From Psychrobacter lutiphocae DSM 21542 (GTDB lineage Bacteria > Pseudomonadota > Gammaproteobacteria > Pseudomonadales > Moraxellaceae), in contig NZ_KB907630.1 of the NCBI RefSeq assembly GCF_000382145.1, positions 1 through 64,000 on the forward strand: 64,000 nt of DNA, given 5' to 3'. The notes under the pieces were generated by a model. The model was not told the origin of the DNA. It did no database searches and was given only the letters and a program-made list of their open reading frames with translations. Positions 16,016 to 23,160 of this stretch are shown piece by piece. A program made the position numbers and the translations under genes. Positions within the stretch are counted from its first letter, which is position 1, and each line of letters begins with the position of its first letter.

Positions 16016-18404
16016 ACAATGTTACCTCAACTTGTTTAAGATTTAATTGAATGGCAACGTTATCTAAATGAGTAGATAAAGCTTTTAGCTCGTTTATAGA
16101 TAATGATGACATTGGATGCATAATTTCTTGATCTGGGTGCTCGTGACCGTATAGGCCAAAAATGAGATGCTCTGGTACTTTATCAGTGAGCATAGTCCTG
16201 AGTTGATGTCGTAACCAATTATCCTGATGAGTCAGAAACTCTCTAGTCTGATAACGCACTTTACTCGCATTAATACCAGCGAATTTTCTTGGATTTCTAT
16301 CAAACAACATAATCAATGGTTGTTTTGAGTTCTTTATCTCATCGAAGGGGAACTTATGATTTGTATAGAAAGTGTTATGTATCGCAGAGAATTCTGCTAA
16401 GTAAACAAGATAGTTTTTGATAGCTGTGAGTAGAAAATCGCTCAAGGGAATCAATCGTCCGCAAGCTTGATTGTTACGTTCTTCTTTATCTGATATCCAC
16501 ATCAGTTTTCGAGTAAAATCGATTTGATTTAAGACACCTGGTGCATGAACAGCAGGGCGCATACCCGTTTGAATAATAATGATATACCACAGCCAAACAC
16601 TGTAGCAGTTAAACTGTTCAATATACCTGTCATGTCGAATATCCAAGCCATGCCTTAGTTTTCCGTTATAACTCTCTACAGCAGAAGCTAGCCTACCGAA
16701 AAATGCTTGGCAAGTATTCAACCTTAACGGCATGTTACTTCCCACATATTGTTTTAAATGATTACTTCTAATGCCCTGTTTAGTTAAAAAACGTAGCTTG
16801 TTCTTACTTTCATCATCGCAATACTCAGTTAAAAGACTTATAGCATGGTTATAAGTCTTCTCTAGATTTTTTGTACTAATACTTATGTAATAAAGTGGTG
16901 AGCTGTGTCTAACATCAACACCAGTGATAATGTCAGCGTGTAGTAGCTGATTGAGATCGTTTCTAATAATAGTGTGTAAGCTGTTGTCGATATGCTGATT
17001 ACTAAGAGCTGGCAGGCTAAGTTGTACTTTTAAATCTTTAAGCAGTTTATTCACATCTGAACTATCAACTACAAACTTTTCTTCAATCACTGACTGTAAC
17101 TGTGATGGTAACGGTAATTTAAATTCGTTATCCTTACTTTGTCTATGCTCCATTAAATGACTACGACGGTTTGCAGTGACATCAATAGTAATACTCAATA
17201 TGTAGTTGTTTAATCTCTGCCCACCTTTCTCATAGGCTAACCACTCACGTTGACTTACCTTTAGTTGTAACTGCTTAATCACCTCTTGAATACTGCGTCC
17301 ACTTAATAGCGATAATATTAATACCGCATAAACTTGTCGCTCTTTATCACTTACTACCAAGAATAGTGACCAAACTCTAGCAAACAACATCTGATAACTT
17401 AACAAACTTAGCTGGCGAGTGTTGGTTGGAAATGCAAATTGGTTACGTCGGGCATGGCGATAATTACTCTTTAAAGACCACTGCTGTAATTCAGAGGATT
17501 TAGCAGTGTTTTTACTCGGTTTAAAATCATTATCTAGTAATGCTAGCGGATAATCATCTGCAAAACTTTCAGCTAACGCAACGTTATCATGTTTATGTTT
17601 AGTAGGATAAGACTTTGTCAGTAATGGCTCATCATCTGTCTTTAAAGAAAGCTTTACTTGTTTATTGGCTTTAACTCTATGTTTTGCTTTTTTATTACTA
17701 CTGAATCGATTTTTGCCATGAAACTCTTTATCCTCAGCAACAACTTCATAAGCCCGTCTTATTTGGCCAATTTTACTCGTCAAATTATTGTTATATCGCT
17801 CACCAATTTTCTCATTTTTCTTAATCGTCTCCTCATATTGTTTCAAGCTAGCCAGCACGCTCTCTAAACTCTCGTGTTTAACATGTATATCAATAAGCGT
17901 ATCTAATATTTGAGCTTGTGGACTGCCATGCTTCAGTCCCATGCGAACTCGAATGCCAAGCCGGTCAATCTTGGCGTAATGCTTGTCATTCCTAGAGGTA
18001 ATCATAAATATAATTTGCAGGTAGCTACTCATAAACAGCCACGCATCACTACCTTTTCTTACTTTACCGTGAGCTTCGTAAAATACTACCAGCATATACG
18101 TGACTGCCCAGGTATCGCTACATTTATTTCTAATAATATCTTTACAAATATCCTGACAACCTTGAGTAGTCAATATATCTGTATTAATAACATGTCGATG
18201 TTGATCAACTATAGCGCCTAGATAAGTTAACGAACATTCTGATAGATAATTTGATAGACAAAAATCAACGTTTAAGTTGATGGCAGCTAAAAATAAACTT
18301 TGAATCACTTCACAGCTTGGCGAGTCTGCTGGCACGAGTTTATTGATGAGTGTTTGTATCTCATCACTCTTCAAATAAACTTTATTTATTAAAGAGTGAC
18401 TCAC
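15978..18404 (-). CDS. Tyrosine recombinase-fold protein lacking the catalytic tyrosine
   Basis: The 808-residue protein starts at GTG, which shares its G with the stop of the preceding gene (TAGTG). Near its C-terminus it has R616 in QTGMRPAVHAPGV, a lysine in ISDKEERNNQACGRLIPL, H733 and R736 in LRHQLRTML, and H754 in LYGHEHPDQEIMHPMSS. No tyrosine occurs in the 15 residues after H754; histidine, methionine and serine fill the expected nucleophile window. It is therefore likely to bind DNA and partner the downstream recombinase rather than cut by itself. Accessory recombinase-fold proteins of this type are known in multi-integrase elements. The long N-terminal part has no recognised domain. 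Confidence 0.72.
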   Translation of the reverse strand: MSHSLINKVYLKSDEIQTLINKLVPADSPSCEVIQSLFLAAINLNVDFCLSNYLSECSLTYLGAIVDQHRHVINTDILTTQGCQDICKDIIRNKCSDTWAVTYMLVVFYEAHGKVRKGSDAWLFMSSYLQIIFMITSRNDKHYAKIDRLGIRVRMGLKHGSPQAQILDTLIDIHVKHESLESVLASLKQYEETIKKNEKIGERYNNNLTSKIGQIRRAYEVVAEDKEFHGKNRFSSNKKAKHRVKANKQVKLSLKTDDEPLLTKSYPTKHKHDNVALAESFADDYPLALLDNDFKPSKNTAKSSELQQWSLKSNYRHARRNQFAFPTNTRQLSLLSYQMLFARVWSLFLVVSDKERQVYAVLILSLLSGRSIQEVIKQLQLKVSQREWLAYEKGGQRLNNYILSITIDVTANRRSHLMEHRQSKDNEFKLPLPSQLQSVIEEKFVVDSSDVNKLLKDLKVQLSLPALSNQHIDNSLHTIIRNDLNQLLHADIITGVDVRHSSPLYYISISTKNLEKTYNHAISLLTEYCDDESKNKLRFLTKQGIRSNHLKQYVGSNMPLRLNTCQAFFGRLASAVESYNGKLRHGLDIRHDRYIEQFNCYSVWLWYIIIIQTGMRPAVHAPGVLNQIDFTRKLMWISDKEERNNQACGRLIPLSDFLLTAIKNYLVYLAEFSAIHNTFYTNHKFPFDEIKNSKQPLIMLFDRNPRKFAGINASKVRYQTREFLTHQDNWLRHQLRTMLTDKVPEHLIFGLYGHEHPDQEIMHPMSSLSINELKALSTHLDNVAIQLNLKQVEVTLYAQDRRTQTKIT

Positions 18405-18964
18405 TACGATACCTCACTTAGCCAATCCATAGACGTCGGCAACCCTATCAAGTCTTCTTCGGTAGCTGTTCGGTACTGTTGATACTCGTAATGATGTTGG
18501 CTAATACCAGCAAACTGGCAATAGTTTTTAATACTTAACTCTGATAATCCCATTAACTCGCAAATTATTTCCTTGGGTGCCAATTTTTTTAAAGCGTTAT
18601 ATAGGTCTGAATGATGAATGTTTGCTAAATGACATAGCTGAAGAACCTCACACCATGCTAACCGAAGTATATCTTGACTATATTCAGGTGTGATTAAACA
18701 GGGGTGACTGATACTCTCCTCGAAGCGTAGAATTTGATGCACTCTATTAAAGTCATTTATAAAACAATAGTGCTCTTGTTTATCAAGCACTAAACGCAAT
18801 GGTGGGCGATAGAATTTATCTAACTCTTGTAGGTTTACATAAGCCATTAGTGGTCTACAACGTTGCCAAGCTGCTAATGCTTTCTCAGCATCTTTATGCA
18901 CGCTAAGATTGAACTTGTTGAAGCTTAGTAGTTTTTGCTTTGGTTTTAAATTATTACCTTTCAT
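18404..18964 (-). CDS. Small unknown protein of the recombinase operon
   Basis: This 186-residue basic protein has no signal peptide or membrane segment. The middle portion (VNLQELDKFYRPPLRLVLDK, then HYCFINDFNRVHQI) faintly recalls the ParB/sulfiredoxin N-terminal pattern. The end (LSELSIKNYCQFAGIS) could be a helix-turn-helix; both are weak impressions. It overlaps the DUF1376-like gene upstream by 4 bp (ATGA) and the recombinase-like gene downstream by 1 bp, so it is made in step with both. It is probably a DNA-binding partner of the recombinases. I do not recognise the family with confidence. Confidence 0.6.
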   Translation of the reverse strand: MKGNNLKPKQKLLSFNKFNLSVHKDAEKALAAWQRCRPLMAYVNLQELDKFYRPPLRLVLDKQEHYCFINDFNRVHQILRFEESISHPCLITPEYSQDILRLAWCEVLQLCHLANIHHSDLYNALKKLAPKEIICELMGLSELSIKNYCQFAGISQHHYEYQQYRTATEEDLIGLPTSMDWLSEVS

Positions 18965-20280
18965 CTTAAATCAACCCTGCTTGAACAATTTCCTGCTGAC
19001 ACTAATCTGTCGTATGTTTCATCTTTCGACTCTCCAGCTGCTTGATGTTTATCAATATAAGCGTATGTTTCGTCGGAGGTCATTTCAGGTAATACTGCTT
19101 TCCTGCATCCATTTAGTACAACCTCTGTCTTAGGATTAAATTTAGATGAGTTATTCTGAGGGCATGAATGACTGGGATGATAACCATCACCCATAAATTG
19201 CTTAGCATTTTGGTCTGTTAACTTATTAGCTGGCCATGCCTCGTTATCGATGTTAAAGCGTTCTTTAACTTTTTCTTTATTACCATCGATCGTTTTGTTG
19301 TTCTCAATTTCACGTTTAAGCCATTGATGCCATCTAGTTATTCTTAAGTTTTCTGTAGTTAAGGGCTTGCCCTGTCTTGCTTTGTCAGAGTAATATGCCT
19401 TGAAGTTTTCAAGCTCTAAAACATACTTCTTTTCTGTCATATCAAGCTTTAAATCTTCTTGTAATAGCCTTTCCCTCATAATATCGATAGAGGGTGAGGT
19501 CCAGTTCTCAATTCCAATATCCTTCGTAGCCAGGTCACCTTTATCTGTACTTGGGCAAGTATACGAATTAGCTGAGATACTAGAATTACTCCTATCCGTG
19601 TTTTGTGTGTGTGCCTCTCTCTCAATGGTTATTTGGTTATTCGTTTCATGTTCTGGGTTACTGTTTATAGCTTCTTTTTGCGTGCCTATTGTGTGACACT
19701 CTGTGTGACTCACTGTGACCTCGTTGCATGATAACTTAGCATCATCTAGATGTTGATTATAAAGCTTTGTTAGCTCTTTTAGCCCCTTAACGCCTTTATG
19801 ATCAACCCGTGCACCTGTTAGATATTTACGCATTTCTTGCTCTTTTGCGCGTGACTTAGCTTTTCTTTCAGCAGCTGTTAAAGGTGTATTATCCTCAATA
19901 CCATCATTTTTGGTTGTGACATTCGTGCCGTTTAAGTTTTTGATATCATCATCCCAATGCTTAGACCTATAGTTTTTTAAAATACGATCCCAACTTGGGT
20001 GTTTATAGGTTTTTGATCGTTTATCAAGCTTAAACTTATCTTTTAATATAAGTTCTAATGCCTGTTTATCATCATCACTTCTACAAGATAACCTATGCTC
20101 AAGTAGCTCTATATCAGAAGTAAAGGGTTTACCGCCTTTTAAATAGTTCGTACGCATATCAAGATAGACGCTTTTTTGTACACGCGTCATATGTTTCGTT
20201 TCAATCTCCCAGTCTCCGAAATTGTGCATGATATAATGCATAACTCCAGAGCCAGTAGATAATGCTTGCGAATTGCTCAT
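18961..20280 (-). CDS. DUF1376/DnaT-like phage-type replication protein
   Basis: Residues 15-110 match the DUF1376 (YdaU-like) domain of phage replication regions: MHYIMHNFGDWEIETKHM, VYLDMRTNYLKGGKPFT and HPSWDRILKNYR. A charged, Asn/Thr-rich linker follows. Around residues 290-335, FKAYYSDKARQGKPLT and RWHQWLKREI resemble the DnaT-type DNA-binding/primosome domain. The two together suggest a replication initiator or helicase-loader adaptor. The start has an AAGGA ribosome site six bases upstream. The gene overlaps the next by 4 bp (ATGA), which ties a replication function to the recombinase genes. The activity has not been shown for this family in detail, so the role is inferred. Confidence 0.7.
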   Translation of the reverse strand: MSNSQALSTGSGVMHYIMHNFGDWEIETKHMTRVQKSVYLDMRTNYLKGGKPFTSDIELLEHRLSCRSDDDKQALELILKDKFKLDKRSKTYKHPSWDRILKNYRSKHWDDDIKNLNGTNVTTKNDGIEDNTPLTAAERKAKSRAKEQEMRKYLTGARVDHKGVKGLKELTKLYNQHLDDAKLSCNEVTVSHTECHTIGTQKEAINSNPEHETNNQITIEREAHTQNTDRSNSSISANSYTCPSTDKGDLATKDIGIENWTSPSIDIMRERLLQEDLKLDMTEKKYVLELENFKAYYSDKARQGKPLTTENLRITRWHQWLKREIENNKTIDGNKEKVKERFNIDNEAWPANKLTDQNAKQFMGDGYHPSHSCPQNNSSKFNPKTEVVLNGCRKAVLPEMTSDETYAYIDKHQAAGESKDETYDRLVSAGNCSSRVDLR

Positions 20281-20342
20281 TGCTAGTCCTTTTTAAAAAA
20301 ATCTATATTCAAGTTCAGTTTACTAATCCATGTCAGAAGCAT

Positions 20343-20609
20343 TTAGTTTGAAGTACATGACTTCTCGCAACTATCAAGATATGCATCAAGATGCTTTTTA
20401 CGATACATAACATGCCTGCCCACTTTGCTGTATGTAATTCCGTTTGACTGATGACATCGCATGTGCTGCAAAGTGTGCAATGATTTTCCAATGTATGCCG
20501 CGGCAAACTCTGGAGAAAACGGTGTGTTTTCATCCGCCTCTGCAACTTTTTGCTTCAGAAGCTCTTTTTCATCATTTGTATATTCTGACCAATTCTTTTT
20601 ACGTAGCAT
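20343..20609 (-). CDS. HTH/excisionase-like DNA-binding protein
   Basis: This 88-residue protein ends in a winged-helix/MerR-like module: FSPEFAAAYIGKSLHTLQHM, YSKVGRHVMYRKKHLDAYL. This is the pattern of small helix-turn-helix 'HTH_17' and excisionase proteins that bind DNA and read 'K(V)GR.V.Y(R)'. AGGA lies nine bases before the ATG. It is the first gene of the minus-strand operon, immediately downstream of the operator cluster, and the replication-like gene follows after 62 bp. It may serve as excisionase or as a transcription factor of the element. Confidence 0.72.
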   Translation of the reverse strand: MLRKKNWSEYTNDEKELLKQKVAEADENTPFSPEFAAAYIGKSLHTLQHMRCHQSNGITYSKVGRHVMYRKKHLDAYLDSCEKSCTSN

Positions 20610-20665
20610 GATTTAATTCCTGACAAATATAGGAGGTTATGTTTAATAGCACACACATACAGTTT

Positions 20666-20703
20666 ACTTAAGAAACTTTTAATAACAATACAAGTTTCTT
20701 ATA
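20666..20703. promoter_or_regulatory. Operator pair for the leftward operon
   Basis: TTAAGAAACTT (20668-20678) and AAGTTTCTTATA (20692-20703) are inverted copies of one half-site, spaced by 13 bases. The pair sits in front of the HTH-gene operon. A possible leftward promoter (TTGTTA, 16 bases, TAAACT on the minus strand) overlaps it, so repressor binding would block transcription. The same half-sites recur at 20800-20834. Confidence 0.55.
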
Positions 20704-20799
20704 ATTACATAAAAACAACAAACTATGCGTAAATCTGAGATTCCCCCCTAATATCTATAAGAAAGACTTAATGCAAGACCTTTTAACTGTTTCTCCGAT

Positions 20800-20834
20800 A
20801 AGTTTCTTATGATATAATCTCTTAAAGAAACTTT
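20800..20834. promoter_or_regulatory. Operator pair and -10 box for the repressor gene
   Basis: AAGTTTCTTAT (20800-20810) and TTAAAGAAACTTT (20822-20834) form a palindrome around a good -10 box, TATAAT (20813-20818). The ribosome site GGAG (20846-20849) follows. The arrangement predicts autoregulation of the divergent repressor. Confidence 0.6.
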
Positions 20835-20856
20835 TCGGTACTTGTGGAGTGATATC

Positions 20857-21771
20857 TTGAGTAATGATTTAAAGCAGATTGCTAATAGAATTAGACAATG
20901 CATGAAAGAAGAAGGACTTAAGCAGGTTGATATTGTAAAAACAACAGGAGTCTCTAAGGGGAGTGTATCGAAGTGGTTATCTGGAAAAGCTAAACCAAGT
21001 GGAGAGTCTTTACTGCGTCTTTCGCAAGTTTTAGATACATCAGAGTATTGGCTATTACACGGTGAAGATCCTTATACAGGGTATTCAAATATTGACGATG
21101 CTCAAGATTATTTCAACGCATTAGATGAGAATAATAGAGATCTTTATATTAAGGAGCTAGGTTTAGACCCAAAGCTTCCGTATAGCATCAGATTTCTTAA
21201 ACAACAGTATGAGCAACTTGATAGTGATCGTCTTGATGAGATTGAGGCGGCCTATACGAAGTCGCTTGAGCAATTAGAACCATCTGATGAACAAATCGCG
21301 GAGCTTGAAGATAGGGATTGGGATTGGGAACTAGAAAGTGAAGATGATTTTAAAAATAAAGAAATTCTTGATCGTATTAAAAACCACTCAACTGTAGATG
21401 ACTTTATAGATAACTATCAATATTCAGATGAACTAGCTCAACCACAGTCGCAAGTTGCGCGTCGTGCTCATGCCCGTTTAGAAAAAACTCTATTTTATAG
21501 ACAAACAGACCGCAGTATGGAACCTATTATCACAATTGGTGCACAGTGTTCCATTGATTTAACAAGGCGCCAGATTAACAATGGTCAGCTATACCTAATA
21601 CTAAGACATGACTTCCTAGGTATAAGAACTTTGTTTATCCAGTCTGATGGTAGCTTGCTACTGAAACCTAAGAACTCAGACTATCCAGACGAGAGCATTT
21701 CAAAATCAGAAGTTAATAGCTTGCAAGTGATAGGGCATGTATATGCTTGGACTAATATCAATCCTTGGTAA
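20857..21771 (+). CDS. CI/LexA-like transcriptional repressor (XRE + S24 domains)
   Basis: I chose the TTG at 20857 because GGAG lies seven bases upstream; an earlier in-frame TTG exists at 20842. The N-terminal XRE helix-turn-helix is clear (LKQVDIVKTTGVSKGSVSKW). An acidic linker (about residues 75-180) leads to a C-terminal S24 peptidase-like domain with DRSMEPIITIG, whose serine matches the LexA nucleophile. The lysine partner expected in the VKRL-like position is replaced: the aligned segment is GIRTLF. Self-cleavage is therefore probably lost or altered. It is transcribed divergently from the recombinase operon across four operator half-sites and most likely keeps that operon silent. 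Confidence 0.82.
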   Translation: MSNDLKQIANRIRQCMKEEGLKQVDIVKTTGVSKGSVSKWLSGKAKPSGESLLRLSQVLDTSEYWLLHGEDPYTGYSNIDDAQDYFNALDENNRDLYIKELGLDPKLPYSIRFLKQQYEQLDSDRLDEIEAAYTKSLEQLEPSDEQIAELEDRDWDWELESEDDFKNKEILDRIKNHSTVDDFIDNYQYSDELAQPQSQVARRAHARLEKTLFYRQTDRSMEPIITIGAQCSIDLTRRQINNGQLYLILRHDFLGIRTLFIQSDGSLLLKPKNSDYPDESISKSEVNSLQVIGHVYAWTNINPW

Positions 21772-22287
21772 AGTCTCTTATGGGCATTTATCAACTATAA
21801 CGTGAAACTGTTACTTAAGACTATATAAAAGATGGCAATAATTTCTTAGATACTTACGGCTTAGTTGTTATCTATATTGGATACAGACAACATGATTAGA
21901 GTTGTGTTTAGGTTACACTTGAGTTGTGAGCATATTATGGATACTTAATCACGGTTTCTTTTATTTTAGTTAAACGAATTTTATTACTAAGAGATGTCGT
22001 CTGCCTGTATATTTAAATGGCTTTTTTAGTATTCTTAACTAAATAATAGTCCGTCGTATGAATCATCTGCACTATACAATTACTAATACCAAGTTTCATA
22101 ATTAAGCTTTGAATAATGTATTACTCTTTATCTTGATACTTTTTTGATACTTGAAAAATATTGTTACATATTTTTATTTATAGGTTAAAGTTGCTAGTTA
22201 CACTATAAGTATTTGATTATTAAATATTTTTACACCCAATAATTGATTGTTGTCGTTAGGTATAGCTAACTATATTAATCAACTAAA
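21772..22287. other. AT-rich arm between repressor gene and attachment scar
   Basis: No convincing gene is present. Short recurring words such as GATACTT, TTAGTTGTTA and GAGTTGTG occur. This is the place where integrase arm-type sites would be expected, but no clear repeat set could be assigned by eye. Confidence 0.4.
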
Positions 22288-22345
22288 GGATTCAAAATCC
22301 GTTGCCTTTAAAAGCGTGTCGGTTCGAGTCCGACCACCGGTACCA
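22288..22345 (+). tRNA. tRNA-Leu(CAA) 3' fragment (attachment-site scar)
   Basis: The sequence begins in the anticodon arm with GGATTCAAAATCC (anticodon CAA). It has a long variable arm typical of leucine tRNAs, a perfect T-arm (GTCGG TTCGAGT CCGAC) and an encoded CCA end (CACCGGTACCA). Upstream there is no D-arm and no ACCGGTG-like acceptor strand; the bases before GGATT do not pair with the anticodon stem. It is therefore a partial gene. Such 3' halves are left where an element recombines at the anticodon arm, while a complete tRNA is rebuilt at the other end. Confidence 0.75.
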
Positions 22346-22350
22346 ATATT

Positions 22351-22386
22351 AAAAACCCTTACAGATTATAGTCTGTAAGGGTTTTT
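22351..22386 (+). terminator. Rho-independent terminator of the former tRNA gene
   Basis: A perfect 15-bp stem (AAAAACCCTTACAGA with TCTGTAAGGGTTTTT) closes a TTATAG loop and ends in a T-run. It follows the CCA end by only 5 bases, which indicates that the right flank is native chromosomal DNA. Confidence 0.85.
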
Positions 22387-22500
22387 TATTGCCTGCTGTT
22401 TTTTTAACGCTCCTCATTAGCAATGTACACCGTGGTTTCACTCGGGCATAGCTCTTGTCTCCCGCGTGTGCTCCGCACAGTTGCTTATCCACACTCATAT

Positions 22501-22595
22501 GCCAAAGATTATTGAGAGTGTGAAAGATATTTATGACGTTGATATCTCAATTAGCTTCGTTTCAAGGGTTACGTAGAACATCTTAGATGATATTA
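22501..22595 (+). pseudogene. Possible IS256-family transposase scrap
   Basis: Translation of this stretch gives IIESVKDIYDVDIS followed by FVSRVT and a stop. This resembles the 'IV.S.K.(I/M)YD.D(I/V)S..LVS.VT' motif of Mutator/IS256 transposases. Only about 25 codons remain, without ends or start. It is a weak call based on one motif. Confidence 0.25.
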
Positions 22596-22598
22596 CAG

Positions 22599-23133
22599 TG
22601 AACCGCCCCGAGATTGTCGGAGACTCAACGCTCCAAGAGAATACGACAATGAAAACACGAAACTATACCCCCGAAATGAAAGAGCGAGCCGTCCGAATGC
22701 TAATTGAAGCTAAAGACGACTACCCATCCACCTGGTCATCCATCAAAGCCATAGCGCCTAAATCCTAAAAATTAGGATAGGTTGCACGCCTGAGACACTA
22801 CGATCATGCATAAAAAGCACATAGATAAAACCATTCCTGCAAATATTCAAGCTCAAAGCCAAGCCGAGCGTATCAAAGCGCTTGAACGTGAGAACAGAGA
22901 GTTAAAGCAAGCCAATGAGATTATAAAGAAAGCTGCCGGTCTTGAAGCCCAGGCGGAGCTCGACCGCAAACCCAAATAATGGTTGATTTTATTGACGATC
23001 ACAAACAACAATATGGAGTCGAGCCAATCTGTAGAGTATTACCGATTGCTCCATCCACATACTATCGTGCTAAAGAGCTAGAATTGAGTCCTGAAAAACG
23101 TTCACAGCGTAGTCAGCATGACGACTTCTATCT
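22599..23133 (+). pseudogene. IS3-family element remnant, orfA broken and orfB truncated
   Basis: The left end TGAACCGCCCCGAGATTGTC resembles IS3-family termini. OrfA starts at 22649 (MKTRNYTPEMKERAVRML). It is stopped early by a 14-base insertion (TCCTAAAAATTAGG) where [12 protein letters not shown] should be continuous. A further one-base loss shifts the frame near 22797. The leucine-zipper part ([20 protein letters not shown]) is still readable. OrfB begins at about 22979 (FIDDHKQQYGVEPICRVLPI) but is cut off after 50 codons by the IS1-family element; its catalytic DDE domain is absent on the other side. The element is therefore dead. Confidence 0.75.
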
Positions 23134-23160
23134 GGTGGTGTTTCAAAAAGTATGCCGACA

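Larger units (their letters stand above)
12812..22345. mobile_element. Right part of an integrative element (recombinase module to tRNA-Leu scar)
   Basis: Five minus-strand genes (HTH protein, DUF1376/DnaT-like, small unknown, recombinase-like, tyrosine recombinase), a divergent S24 repressor, an AT-rich untranslated arm and a tRNA-Leu 3' fragment form a coherent unit. The tRNA fragment with a native terminator marks the right junction near 22,288. The left junction is not in the window: no intact tRNA-Leu(CAA) is seen to the left. The Tad locus and the RHS gene may therefore be cargo of the same island. Gene content mixes phage-like regulation and replication with a recombinase set. A relation to the gamma-mobile-trio islands or to other multi-recombinase elements is possible but not shown here. 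Confidence 0.6.

Noticed and set aside
22084-22124. Further copy of the TACC...GGTA miniature element
   Set aside because: Only about 20 bases (ACCAA, ATTAAGCT) resemble it, the internal part is absent, and the right end lacks GGTA; it could be chance.
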